DNA from: Fagopyrum homotropicum
Taxonomy: Eukaryota; Streptophyta; Magnoliopsida; Caryophyllales; Polygonaceae
Assembly: GCA_033239125.1 (NCBI GenBank)
Contig: BSWB01000008.1
Location: forward strand, 340,001 to 404,000
Direction of reading: 5' to 3'
Length of the DNA stretch: 64,000 bases
Shown: positions 34,573 to 45,496 of the stretch, piece after piece
Layout: every line of letters begins with the position of its first letter
Numbering within the stretch: the first letter of the stretch is position 1
The notes under the pieces: generated by a model
Seen by the model: the letters and a program-made list of their open reading frames with translations, nothing else
What the model was told of the DNA's origin: nothing
The model's database searches: none
Made by a program: the position numbers and the translations under genes

Positions 34573-34892
34573 CGATCAACTTGTTATCGGACATTATTTT
34601 TTTTCATTTTCGCAAAAAATAATATAAATATATAATATTATTTTGACTTTATTACTTTATAATTATGAGAATCAATCCTACTACTTCTAGTCCTGGAGTT
34701 TCCTCACTTGATGAATCGCTCCCGGAAAGGAATCTTTTGATTCTCTCCAAATTGGTTGGACCGTAGGTGCGATGATTTACTTCAGGGGCGAGGTCTCTGG
34801 TTCAAGTCCAGGAAGGCCCAGCTGCGCCAGGGAAAAGAATAGAAGAAGCATCTGACTCCTTTAAGCATGCTCCACCGGGCTTGGGGGGATAC
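34573..34892 (+). other. Plastid DNA insertion (NUPT), chimeric: atpB 5' region plus trnI/trnA spacer
   Basis: Two chloroplast pieces are joined. About 34573-34705 is the atpB upstream spacer and the atpB start codon: ATGAGAATCAATCC at 34667-34680 encodes MRINPTTSSPGVS. About 34706-34891 is the end of the trnI-GAU intron, trnI exon 2, the trnI-trnA spacer and the first bases of trnA-UGC. In chloroplast genomes these loci are far apart (single-copy region versus inverted repeat). Compared with CRM #1 and #3, the pieces lie exactly between conserved gag codons, so they were inserted as one block. Confidence 0.85.
34768..34820 (+). pseudogene. trnI-GAU: Plastid trnI-GAU exon 2 (relic)
   Basis: TGCGATGATTTACTTCA, then the T-arm GGTTCAAGTCC and GGCCCA, match the 3' exon of chloroplast tRNA-Ile(GAU), with a few changes (for example GGAAGG where GGATGG is expected). 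The 5' exon and intron body are absent, so no functional tRNA can come from it. Confidence 0.85.
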
Positions 34893-35513
34893 ATCAAACC
34901 AAATTCATGAGCGGTCTTAATCCATCAATCTGGCGCCCCCTCGAGATAGTCTCATACAAGGATTTGGGAGTCTTATGTCATGCCGTCATGCAACTTCACA
35001 AGCAACAACTCGAAACGCCGCGATATTCAAGGTATAATTCTTCCACTAGTCAATATTCTTATATCACTAATTCCCGTTCTCGAGATGTTTCTAGTCCTCA
35101 AGATTCCGGAGCTGCTAAAGGATCACCACAGATGAATCAACCCACCCGGCAAGCGGCTACTAAGAAGACAACGTACCGTGGCACCGTTGCTCAACCACAA
35201 ACGCCTTCGGGTCGAGCCCAACAAGGATCTCAAACGGTGGCCCGCCCAAGAGAACCCGTGTGTTACAAATGTAGCAGGTTTGGTCATGTCCAACGTGATT
35301 GCCCGAACACCAAGCGAGTGATGCTTGCAAACCCATCATATGACGATGGCGAAGATGAAGATAATGATGATATTCTCATGGAAGATGACCACAATGCCGA
35401 CCTCTACTATGACATGGAGCCTTGCGACGACCAACTTGCTTGCGGTCCGACACAACCAGGTAAGTTTGCTCTAGTCTCTCGTCGTATTTTGGCTATAAAA
35501 GAGCATCTCCCCT

Positions 35514-38500
35514 ATTGACCAAGGCGAGAATCTCTTCCACTCTCGTTGCTTGGTCAATTACACTAGTCTCTCTCTCTTATCATCGATGGGGGTTCATGTT
35601 GTAATATTGTCAATGAAAAAGTGGTGAAACACTTTAAGTTGCCTACAACCCCCACCCACAACCTTATGGACTCCAATGGATTTCCGATAAGGCGTGTGAC
35701 ACTGTCACACAACAAACGTGGGTGACGTTTAATATTGGCGCCTATGTTGAAAAGGTCATTTGTGATGTTATCAAAATGGACGTCACACATGTATTGTTGG
35801 GACGACCATGGCAATTTGACCGTAAAACTTTTCATGACGGTTATCTCAACCGGTACATGTTCCAATATAATGGAAAACGGATCACACTTTTGCCTATGAC
35901 TCCGCAAGAAATTTTACTTGACTATGCAGAACGAAAGAGGCAACAAGTTATCGATGACACAACTAAAGCGCCGGCAACATCGGACCCTCCTCGAATCTCT
36001 CCCGATGTTTTGGATGTTCATACTTCCGGATCCCGTACATCCGGCCCCAAGGTTCATGCTACCGAAGCAAGAGGTAGTAAGAGTGTTGTCCCTACAAATG
36101 CACCTCATTCTCCTACCATTAAAGGGTGATGTGAGCCACGAATCCTATTGGCCCGACGACATGATTTGACACCGGTCATGGAAGGTAAGTTTCCTTGTTT
36201 ATTACTTGTCCCTTTTTGTTTATCCATCTCTCATGACCCGAGTAACGCGCCACACGAGGTGTCCTTGTTGTTGTCCGAATTTCTAAACATTTTGACCGAC
36301 AAACTACCACCAAGCTTGCCACCAATTCGAGGAACTGAGCACCAAATCGACTTGGTGTCCGGCGCGTCTTTGCCCAACCGTGCCGCATACCGTGCAAGTC
36401 CAGAAGAGACCAAGGAGCTAAAACGCCAAGTCCAAGAGCTCCTAAACAGGGGATATGTCCGTGAGTCCTTATCTCCATGTGCCGTACCGGTCATACTTGT
36501 GCTCAAGAAAGACGGATCTTGGCGGATGTGCGTAGATTGCGGAGCCATCAATCAAATAACCCTCAAGTACCGTCATCCGATCTCGCGCCTCGATGATATG
36601 TTGGACGAGCTCCATGGCGCCACCATCTTCTCAAAGATCAATCTCCGGAGCGAATACCATCAAATCCGCATAGCCGAAGGTGATGAATGAAAGACGGCTT
36701 TCAAGACGAAGCATGGTCTCTACGAGTGGCTTGTCATGCCATTTGGTCTCTCCAACGCCCCATCCACATTCATGCGTCTCATGAACCATGTCTTGCGCCA
36801 ATTTTTGGGTATTTTCGTAGTAGTTTACTTTGATTATATCCTTGTTTTTAGTAAGTCTTTGGGTGAACACATCGGGCACCTTCGCCAAGTGCTCAAGTGC
36901 CTTAGATTAGAGCAGTTGTATGTCAATTTGGAGAAATATGTCTTTTGCTTGGACACCACAATTTTTTTTAGCTATGTCGTGTCTAAGGACGGACTACGAG
37001 TGGACGAATCAAAAATTCGTGTCATTCGGGAGTGGCCTACTCCTACTACGGCCACCATGGTTCGAGCCTTTCTCGGCTTAACGGGCTTCTATCGACATTT
37101 TGTCAACGACTTTAGCTCAATAGCAGCATCATTACATGAGCTTACTAATAAAGGTGTCACATTTGAGTGGGTGACACCCATGCTCGAGCGTTTGAGTCGC
37201 TCAAAGACCGTCTTTGTAATGCGCCATTACTTCAACTCTCAAACTTTTCGAAAACATTCGAGGTGGAGTGTGACGCATCTAATGTGGACATTGGGGGGAT
37301 TCTCCTACAAGAGAATAGACCCATTGCTTACTTTAGCGAAAAACTTTCCAGTCCCTCACTCAACTATCTAACTTATGACAAAGAACTATATGTTATAGTT
37401 CGTTGTCTAAAAACATGGCAACATTACTTGTGGCCGAAGGAGTTCGTGATTCATTTGGATGATGCGGATCTTTCGTATCTCAAGGGTCAAACTATTTTGA
37501 GTCGGCGCCACACAAGTTGGGTAGAATTTCTTGAGACCTTTCCTTATGTCATTCAACATAAGAAAGGTAAAGAGAATGTGGTAGCCGACGCCCTTTCTCG
37601 ACAATATATCCTTCTTGTGCATATGGACGCCAAGATCCATGGATTTGCTCTTATCAAAGAGTTTTATGCCACCGATCTTGACTTCAAGGATATATTCGCT
37701 CAATGTCTTGACCTCCGAGAGCATGAGTCTTTCTTCATTAACGATGGCTCTTTTTCCGTGCGGGCAAGCTTTGTATCCCGCGCTCGAGTATTCGTCCTTT
37801 GTTGATAAAGGAGGCTCATGAGGGTCGTGGTCACTTCGGTGCTACCAAGACTCTCGCCACTCTACAAGAGCAATTCTTTTGGCCCCGACTGCGCAAGCAT
37901 GTGGCACGATTTTGCACAAGTTGCATCACATGTCACCATGCAAAATCGTTTCAAGGTCCGGATGGATTTTATTCTCCTTTGCCTATACCAATGGAACCTT
38001 GGGAAGAACTTTCTATGGACTTTGTGGTTGGCCTACCAATGTCAAAATGAGGCAAAGACTCCATTTTCGTGGTAGTCGATCGTTTCTCAAAAATGGCCTA
38101 TTTTATCGCATGTAAGAGCACACAAATTGCTATCGAAGTCGCTACACTTTTCTTTGACAACGTTGTGCGCTTACATGGGATACCACGTTCCATCCTTAGT
38201 GATCGGAACGTGAAGTTTGTGAGTCATTTTTGGCGAACTTTGTGGGAAAAACTTGGAACCAACTTGTTGTTTTCAAGTAGGTATTATCCCCAAACCGATG
38301 GTCAAACGGAGGTGACCAATCGGACTATCAGCGCTCTATTTAGAGCGACCCTTAGGAACAACCCACGCAAGTGGGAGGACTTACTTTCTATCATGGAGTT
38401 TTCTTATGACATGTCTCGACACTCGGCAACAAAGCTTTCACCTTTTGAAGTTGTCTACGGCCTTAATCCACACACCCCGATGGACTTCACTCCTCGCTCA

Positions 38501-39079
38501 CTCAAAGACGGAGAACACATCACCGGAGCAAGTCGTGCCGCTCACATCATTGAGCTTCATGAGCGGACTAGAACACAACTCCAACGGTGTGCCGATCAAC
38601 TTGCCTCACAACGAAACAAAGGACGACGCCCAATCTCATTCGAGCCCCGTGATCTTGTTTGGCTCCACTTAAGGAAGGAGTGGTTCCCATATCGCCGCAA
38701 AGGCAAGCTCTCGGACCGCGGTGATGGACCATTCCGAATCTTATCCCGCCATGGCCCGAATGCATACAAGTTGGAGCTTCCGGACGACTATGGCGTGCAC
38801 CCGACGTTCAATGTCAAGTATCTTGCACCATGCTTTGAGCCCCTATTTGACGAAGGTGAAACGGGGACGTTTCACATCCAAGATGGGGGGACTGATGCGC
38901 CCTTGACCCCTATGTCCCAAGATGAGGAAGACGAGGCATTCCGGGTTCGCTCCGATGGACCGCTCATCCGTTCACGTGCTAAGGCCATCGCCCAAGTTAC
39001 CAGCTCCATCATTGCCCGCACCGTTACTTGTCACGGGCCCATTGGTTGTAAACCGTGCCTCTACACCACCATGGCATGA
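35514..39079 (+). pseudogene. CRM #2 pol, multiply broken
   Basis: The protease-like HGGSCCN-type box lies near 35580-35605. Then come a frameshift, the GRPWQFDRKT region (35790-35830) and RT from 36148. RT shows KYRHPISRLDDML, but the catalytic box reads YFDY instead of YFDD (near 36830), and a TGA at 36688 replaces a conserved Trp. RNase H (37255-37600) is split over two frames. The integrase zinc finger is at 37800-37945, and TGA near 38047 precedes the DDE core (VVDRFSKM; LSDRNVKF; YPQTDGQTEV). The C-terminal SDGPLIRSRAK tail ends in the LTR at 39079. Confidence 0.87.
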
Positions 39080-39697
39080 AGCTTGTCAAGCCGGCACTGT
39101 TCCGGCGCATTTTCCGTATTTTAGCGTTTTGTAATAATAAGTCTTTTTATTTTCAGTAATTACCGGGACTTAATTTTCCGAATTTAAGATTAGACTTTTG
39201 GTTTCGGAATTTAATTTGGTAACTTAATTCCCAACTTAAATTCCCAACCTTTTATATTATTAGGCTTTTCATTTTCAGAACTTTAATTCCGACTTTATTT
39301 CCTTCATATAAGTCCCGTCTCTTTGTATGACCTTCATCCACTATATAAGGGGATACATGACTCATTTGTAAAGCATGTTCAATTTGATTAAGCATTTGAG
39401 AAATATTTTCCTCCTACTTACTTGAGCATCAATCTCTCTTCCATCCTCTCAAAGTTCTTATTTTGGATCTTCTATCCAAACTCATCCACATTCGAGGATT
39501 ATTCAAGAATCAACTCAACCGCTCCACTTCAAGGCTTGATCGATCAATCTAGATCGACTAAACCATTCAACTTCCGCCTCCATCTCTAAGCTTCCGCAAC
39601 CCACCTTCAAACGCATCCGCACTTCAACTAAGGAGTAGTTGATCTTCAGCTTGATCTAGATCCGGAAACTTTCATTGACGTGTCCAATGACGCATCA
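38893..39697 (+). repeat. CRM #2 3' LTR (805 bp)
   Basis: TGATGCGCCC...GACGCATCA. The polypurine tract AAGATGGGGGG ends two bases upstream (38880-38890). A TATA box CTATATAAGG is at 39341-39350. The pol frame continues through the tract and 187 bases into the LTR. After 39697 the gag of CRM #3 resumes. Confidence 0.9.
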
Positions 39698-41060
39698 ATG
39701 ACGAGTCCGATTTGGAGCGTGTCGCACATGTCCGACCATGACACCCTTCTATTTAGGAACCTTTTGAGAATCAAGATCAAGGTGATGCATGGTCGCCCCT
39801 CCAAATCTACCAAGGCGTAGACAAACCGTCCATGGGCACCCACGACCTCATGGTGGCCAACGGAGGAACCAATATGAAGACGACTACGTTGAGCCCGACG
39901 TCCGAGCCACTACAATGCTCGTAGGGAAGGTAAGGTTAAATTTCCAACTTTTTATGGTGAATATGATCCGTGTGCTTTTCTTAATTGGGCGCAAGATATG
40001 AAGAGGGCCTTGAAGCATTGTCATTATGAGGAGCATGAAAAGATTGAGGTCGCAACTCTATACTTTGAAGGTGATGTCAAGTCTGTGTGGAACCGCTATG
40101 AAAGCAACCGCGAAATCCGAGGTTGGGATCCGGTGATGACATTTAATCAATTGATCTATGTCAGGACCAAAAAGTATGTCTCGACGACTTCAAGAATGAC
40201 ATGAGAATGCAAATTGTCGGACTCCGACAAGGCGATGATTCACCGGTGGCCATTTGGCCAAACTCGAAGATATGCATGAGAAGGGTGGAATTCCGGCTTC
40301 CGCATCAACCCTTCGCACCAAGTTCATGAGTGGCCTTAATGACTCTATTCGAAGACCCCCTCAGGATTGTGTCATACACAAACTTGGGTGCTCTATGTCA
40401 TGCGGCAACGAAGCTTTACAAGCAACAACAAGAAGCGTTGAGGTACTCAAGGTACAATATTTCTTATAATAGTCAACATACTTATACCTCTAACTCCCGT
40501 GCGCGAGATGTTTCTACCACCCAAGAGTTAGGTTCCGCTAAAGGAGGACAACGAGTGCCTCAAACCAACCACCAAGCGGCTTTAGAGAAGGCACCAACTC
40601 GTGGTTACATTGCTCCAGCACAACCACCTCTGGAAGAGCCCAACAAGGCCCCCAAGGGGTAGCCCGACCTCATGAATCCGTGTGTTACAAATGTAACGGG
40701 TTTGGTCATGTTCAATGTGATTGCCCAAACACTAAGCGTGTGTTGTTCACCTATGCTTTGGTCAAAGAATATGAAGCAGTATACGGCAATGTCATCATTG
40801 AGAATGAAGAAGACGCCGACCCCAACTATAGAATGGATCCGTATGAGGATCAACTGGATTGTGCACCGGAAATGCCAGGTAAGTTTGTTCTTGTCTTACG
40901 ACATATATTAGCTATTAAGGAGTTTGTGCCCATTGATACACATGAGAATCTCTTCCATTCTCGATGTCTGGTCAATGGAACAAGCCTTTCCTTGATCATT
41001 GGCAGGGGTTCATGTTGTAGTAGTGTCAATGAGAAAGTGGTAAAACACTTTAATTCATAA
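39698..41060 (+). pseudogene. CRM #3 gag and protease start
   Basis: It resumes at the ESDLERVAHVRP-type region, then capsid motifs FMVNMIRVLFLIG-shifted frames and MKRALKHCHYEEHEKIEVATLYFEGD (39998-40080), and SGLNDSIRRP (40325-40355). The zinc knuckle CYKCNGFGHVQCDC is at 40683-40724. The protease active site reads LIIGRGSCCS where CRM #1 has LIVDGGSCCN, so the catalytic Asp is lost. Confidence 0.83.
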
Positions 41061-41824
41061 ACAACTCCTCACCCACAACCTTACGGACTCCAATGGATCT
41101 CCGAAAAGACGTGTGACGGTCCTTACAGACTCCAATGGATCTCCGAAAAGATCCTTTGTGATAAGATCCTTTGTGATGTTATCAAGATGGATGTCAAACG
41201 TGTATTGTTAGGACGACCATGATAATTTGATCGTCGTACGTTCCATGATGGTTATCTAAAACCGATACATGTTTCAATACAATGGGAAACGAGCCACGCT
41301 TTTGCCTATGACCCCTCATGAGATTTTGGTAGACTATGTGGAGCGCAAAAGGCAACAAGCTATTGATGAGACAAAGTCAAACCCTCCTCGGAGTTCCCCC
41401 GATGTCATTGGTACTAGTAGTTCCAAAACCCGAGACACCAACCATCATACCAAAGGCATCACAAAAGAACCTAATCAAGGATCCATCGTGCCTATTCCGG
41501 CATCACCCATTCAAGGATGGTGTGAACCGAGAATCCTTTTAGCACGTCGACATGACTTGACACCGGTCATGGAAGGTAAGTCACCTTGTTTCTTATTTGT
41601 GCCTTATTGCTTAACTTCTCATGACTTGACTAATATGCCACACGAGGTGTCCATGTTGTTGTCTGAGTTTCAGGATTTATGAGTATTGATCTCCCACCCG
41701 GATTGCCTCCCATTCGAGGAATTGAACATCAAATCGACTTGGTGCCCAGCGCGTCCTTACGCAACCGTGCCGCATATCGAGCAAGTCCGGATGAGACAAA
41801 GGAGCTCCAACTACAAGTACAAGA
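41061..41824 (+). pseudogene. CRM #3 protease tail and RT start
   Basis: It contains two short local duplications: GACTCCAATGGATCTCCGAA at 41087-41106 and again at 41127-41146, then AAGATCCTTTGTGAT twice at 41148-41177. Then come GRP (stop), a Gln/Arg-rich linker (41335-41400), EGKSPCFLFVPYC and PPIRGIEHQIDL (41700-41740) leading into RT. It is cut at 41824 by the solo LTR. Confidence 0.8.
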
Positions 41825-44800
41825 TGTAACGCCCAAATTTTTGGCGCGTTTGCGATATTTATTTTTTTTCCGGCTTTTAACGATATCTTTTAGCTTAAAA
41901 ATTTATAAAAGGTATTTTTATGACGCAAAATATTTTTACCGAATTTATTTAAATTTTAGATACGATATGTATATCCGTTTTATTATTTTCCGAAAATTCG
42001 GAAAAGTTTTCCGATCCGAAGTTTCCGTTCTGATAATAACCGATCGAGTTTGTTTGATTCCTACTTTCCTTATTTTCTTTTCTCATTCACCTTTTTTTTC
42101 TTTTCTCCTTCACCATTTTTTCCTTTTTCCCTTTAGTTGTTCTTTCCTTCTCCTTGTGGCGTGTCTATCTCCCCTTGCCAGCCTTGCTAGTTGTCACCCT
42201 CTTGCAGCCCTGCTACCTACCGACCTCTCGTCACCCGCAGATTGTGAGCAAGCAACCCCTCGATCTCTCTCTCGATACACAGGATCACCTGCTTTTCTGA
42301 GAGTTCCTCATTCACGTTCAAACACAAGAGCCTAGACACCAACTCTCTTCCATAGCCTCTGTTGTGCCACCAGGAGACCAGGAGCATGACCCTTGCTGCC
42401 GCCATCGGGCTTGCCAGGGACACCGGCCAGCCGCCTCCTCTGGTTCTCACCCTCCTCTCTGTCGTTGGCCTCCCAACCACCATCGATCGGAACACTCGCC
42501 ATCTACAGGACGAGCCCGTCATGGACCGCCGCCCCTGTGTGACTCTTTTTGCATCTGTTGCCTTCCTCTATTAAAGGGCAAAAGAAAACCCTTTTGGGTA
42601 ATTAAAATCGGGGCCCCTTCTTTGGTGTTATTTACAGATTTGACCCAGTTTCTTTGTCATTGCATATTGTACTCCAATTTTTGGATTTTTGCAAAAATAC
42701 CCCTGCACATATTTAATTATATTAGGATGAGTTGGTTAAGTATGTACTTTATGTATCTTTGTGCATAAAGTAGGTACCTTTTGTTTTCGATTAACTAAGT
42801 AGGCACCCTAATTTATGTAGAAAAAAATCAAATAGAAAATAATAAATGATATTACCATATAAGTGAATCTTCTCTCTCCTATAATAAATAACTAATTTTC
42901 CTAATTGAACAAAGAAAGAGATACTAACAACTCCTAAAATATCTCCATAATTAATTACGGCCATGTAACAATATCCATCTTTTGTTATTTTATTCTCCAT
43001 TGTTGTGCGTAAAAGAACTCGATCTTCAGTTCAAGAGCATCAATGGAGGGTTGTCGATGGAGATATGTTCTACATAACTCAGCAAAATTATGTAGTAAAT
43101 GTGTATTCCTTGTGGATCCGTTATTAATACATCTTTTTGTGACTTTTTTACATAATTGTTACAATTATGTAGTAAACGTGTATTCCTTGTGGATGATATA
43201 CCTCGGAGTGTAGAATATGTATGTCAAATGCATTTTATGTAGCTGACATTTGTGTTTTATCTATTAACATTGAGTAATTGAAATTGTGTACGGACATTGT
43301 GTAATTAAAATTATGTATTAAAATTGTGTATTAATATTGTGTATCATCAAAAGAATACACGAAGTTTGATTAGTATAGCTGGTATAAGGGCGGGGGTGGG
43401 GCAACTCGTCCAGAGTTTGAATCCTACTTTGACACAGTCTTTTACTTATTATAATTAAGAAGGGAAATAAGAATATTTAGTTACCCGATTTAACAAAATT
43501 TAATTCATTATTAATAGCAGAGAGAAGAATCTTTAAATAATTTTTTATTCTCTTTTACTTATTAATATGGGATTTAAATATCTCAAACATCCTAAAACTG
43601 CCAATAATTAATTCTCTTTTACTTGATTATCCAAGTCATTAATCTTTATTTATAATTGGTGAAATTAGGGTGTCTACTTTATATACAAGATATAAAAGGT
43701 ACCTTATTTCACCAATATTCTCATTACAAAATGTGCCCAATATTTAGATATTTTTGTTTGAACCCAGATTTTTGAAATGTGACAATTATGCCCTTGTTGG
43801 ATTTATTTTGGATTTATGGCCCGAAGATTTAATTGCGGATTATGACCAAGTTTCTAAAATGTATAAATTGCCCGGAAAGTGTTTTTAAGACTTTAAACTC
43901 GGATTTGAATTACAGGGTTATTCTTATAGTTTATATGTACTATGTAATATTTTCAAATTTAGCGTTATGCTAAATTTGTTTAGTTTGGTGCTAGGTTCGG
44001 AAGCGCTCCGCTTAAGGTCAACCGCCAACGAATCCATATCGACATTCATAGATCGTCTTCCGTCTTTTGACGTCACGTGAGTACCCTCTCCCCCGAGCTT
44101 ATGATCTTACTCGATTTAGTTATGTTTAGTATTAGTATCATGAAAGGTTGGATCTAGCATAATCTAGTGAGAATGCCAAGTAGTGATTGTGGACCTTTAG
44201 GTGAGTTTTGAGGTTTTGATATTATTTGATAGATTGATGTTGTTATAAGCTTGGGGTGGTATTGTTATCTTGTGAGGTCGTTATAAGGTTTTAAGTTATA
44301 TGGTTGATCTTGTGAACGTTTTGAGGCTCGAGGTTGGGGTTGAATGATCTTGTGGGATTTTGGAACTTAGGATTGACTTATCCTAGCATGATGTTGTTAC
44401 CGTTGAGTTTGTTTGGACTATGCATGTTTATCCTAGTATGTGTTATGGGTTATGATCTTGCGAGATAATAGGGTCTAGAAGTCTAAGGACTTCTAGCTTG
44501 TGTTGAGTGTGATGTGAGCATGAGGGATTCTAGGATGCGGTCCTAGAATGAGAGTCAAATGATCTTGCGTAAATCATTTGTGTAGAAGTCCTAAGACTTC
44601 TTGAGTTGAGCGAGTTGTTGATATAGATATCTTGTTGTGAGCAGGTGTAGACTTCTTCCCAAGGGGAAGCGAGAGTGTTGCGTGAGTTAGCGTTTGGGAC
44701 AAGGTAAGTATCCGGACTTACTTAGCTCGTATTCCTAGTATTAGCGTTGATGTGTGTGTGGTGGTGTGTGTTTATTGTTTATGTTATAACAACTAAACCG

Positions 44801-45496
44801 GAAATAGGATTACCGACCTTTATATATTATTTGACCCAAGTGTATGATAACGGACGGTGACAACTTGTCTAGCTCCCACGAGAGCTAGGAGGTTCTTGGC
44901 GACTATCCCGTGCTGGTAGAAGGTTGGATGCATCAGTACCATTCCATTCCGGTAAGTAGGGACCGAGGCGAGTTTCGGTGACACTCATGTCACAACCTAA
45001 GTTGAATTAGAACGGGATATGACTTAATAATAATGAGATAAGAAACCGGACTTGTGTGATTTGGAGTGTATTGGGTGTTTATGACGATTGACTTGTGTTT
45101 GAGCATTTCACCTTGATTCTAATGCCTCGAATGTTAGCTAACTGTTTTATACCGATTGTTGTAGATTGCCTTAGGAACGCGGCCGAGAGATCCGGAAGAG
45201 TGGGCAGTCGGGTTCCGTACATTTTAGGAGGGGTTCGGTTGGAGTCGTGTTTGGGTATTGTTTCTTGTATATTGTGATGTATTTGATGTTCGAGTCTTTG
45301 GAGTTGAGAACTCGGCTGAAGTTTGTCTTTTGTTTGCTTCTGGGGATCATATCATTTGCATAAAAATGTATTTCGGTTTTTTCTTATTTGTGTCTTGTTG
45401 TAATATCCAGTGAAATTGTTGTCAGGCTAAGGGTCGGGACCCATTGTGAGGTCTCCACCTGTAGCATCTCGAGTCCCGCAGATTCGGGGTGTTACA
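41825..45496 (+). mobile_element. Solo LTR, Tekay-like, 3672 bp, with 5-bp target duplication
   Basis: TGTAACGCCC...GGGGTGTTACA is flanked by CAAGA on both sides (41820-41824 and 45497-45501). No gag or pol motifs are inside. The last 90 bases (GTTGTCAGGCTA, CGAGTCCCGC, GATTCGGGGTGTTACA) and a GTAAGT-CGGACTTACTTAGCT block (44704-44725) resemble the Tekay LTR at 30016-32062, so it comes from a related family. CRM #3 RT resumes right after it. It contains a further inverted-repeat insertion (about 42740-43735). Confidence 0.88.
42740..43735. mobile_element. Inverted-repeat (MITE/MULE-like) element inside the solo LTR
   Basis: Matching inverted arms are AAAGTAGGTACCTTTT (42767-42782) with AAAAGGTACCTTATTT (43694-43709), and AAGTAGGCACCCTAATTT (42797-42814) with AAATTAGGGTGTCTACTT (43662-43679). 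Weaker pairing continues inwards (GAATCTTCTCTCTCC near 42865 with AGAGAGAAGAATC near 43521). The arms are about 150 bp or more. Inside are two direct copies of an ATTATGTAGTAAAYGTGTAT unit (43087, 43163). No transposase is seen. The exact borders and target duplication are not resolved. Confidence 0.55.

Larger units (their letters stand above)
33366..35513 (+). pseudogene. CRM #2 gag, interrupted
   Basis: ATG 33366 (MTNVEMEN) matches the CRM #1 gag start. It is open to TGA 34014, reads on with the same frame to about 34390, then shifts. The capsid motifs are FYGEYDPRAFLDWAQDMKRA and EGDAKSWWKRYE (34215-34360). The plastid insertion at 34573-34892 splits the sequence. Gag resumes at 34893 with KFMSGLNPS-type sequence, an Arg/Pro/Gln-rich region and the zinc knuckle CYKCSRFGHVQRDC (35260-35301). 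The frame crosses into the protease leader and stops at 35516. Confidence 0.85.
32063..39697 (+). mobile_element. CRM-like chromovirus #2 (5' LTR split by Tekay)
   Basis: The partial 5' LTR (32063-32629), a mutated tRNA-iMet primer site, leader, gag, pol and 805-bp 3' LTR (38893-39697) are all in + orientation. It has the same lineage and architecture as CRM #1, with pol again running through the polypurine tract into the LTR. It is much more decayed: gag has a stop and a plastid-DNA insertion, and pol has many frameshifts. It was inserted into CRM #3 gag at 39698. The start of its 5' LTR lies beyond Tekay, outside the window. Confidence 0.87.

Noticed and set aside
34768..34820. Functional tRNA-Ile gene
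   Set aside because: Only exon 2 of the plastid gene is present, without the 5' exon or intron, inside a retrotransposon.
43385..43440. tRNA-derived SINE (B-box-like GAGTTTGAATCC, A-box-like TGGTATAAGGG)
   Set aside because: The B box has mismatches, the A box is weak, and there is no defined tail or target duplication.
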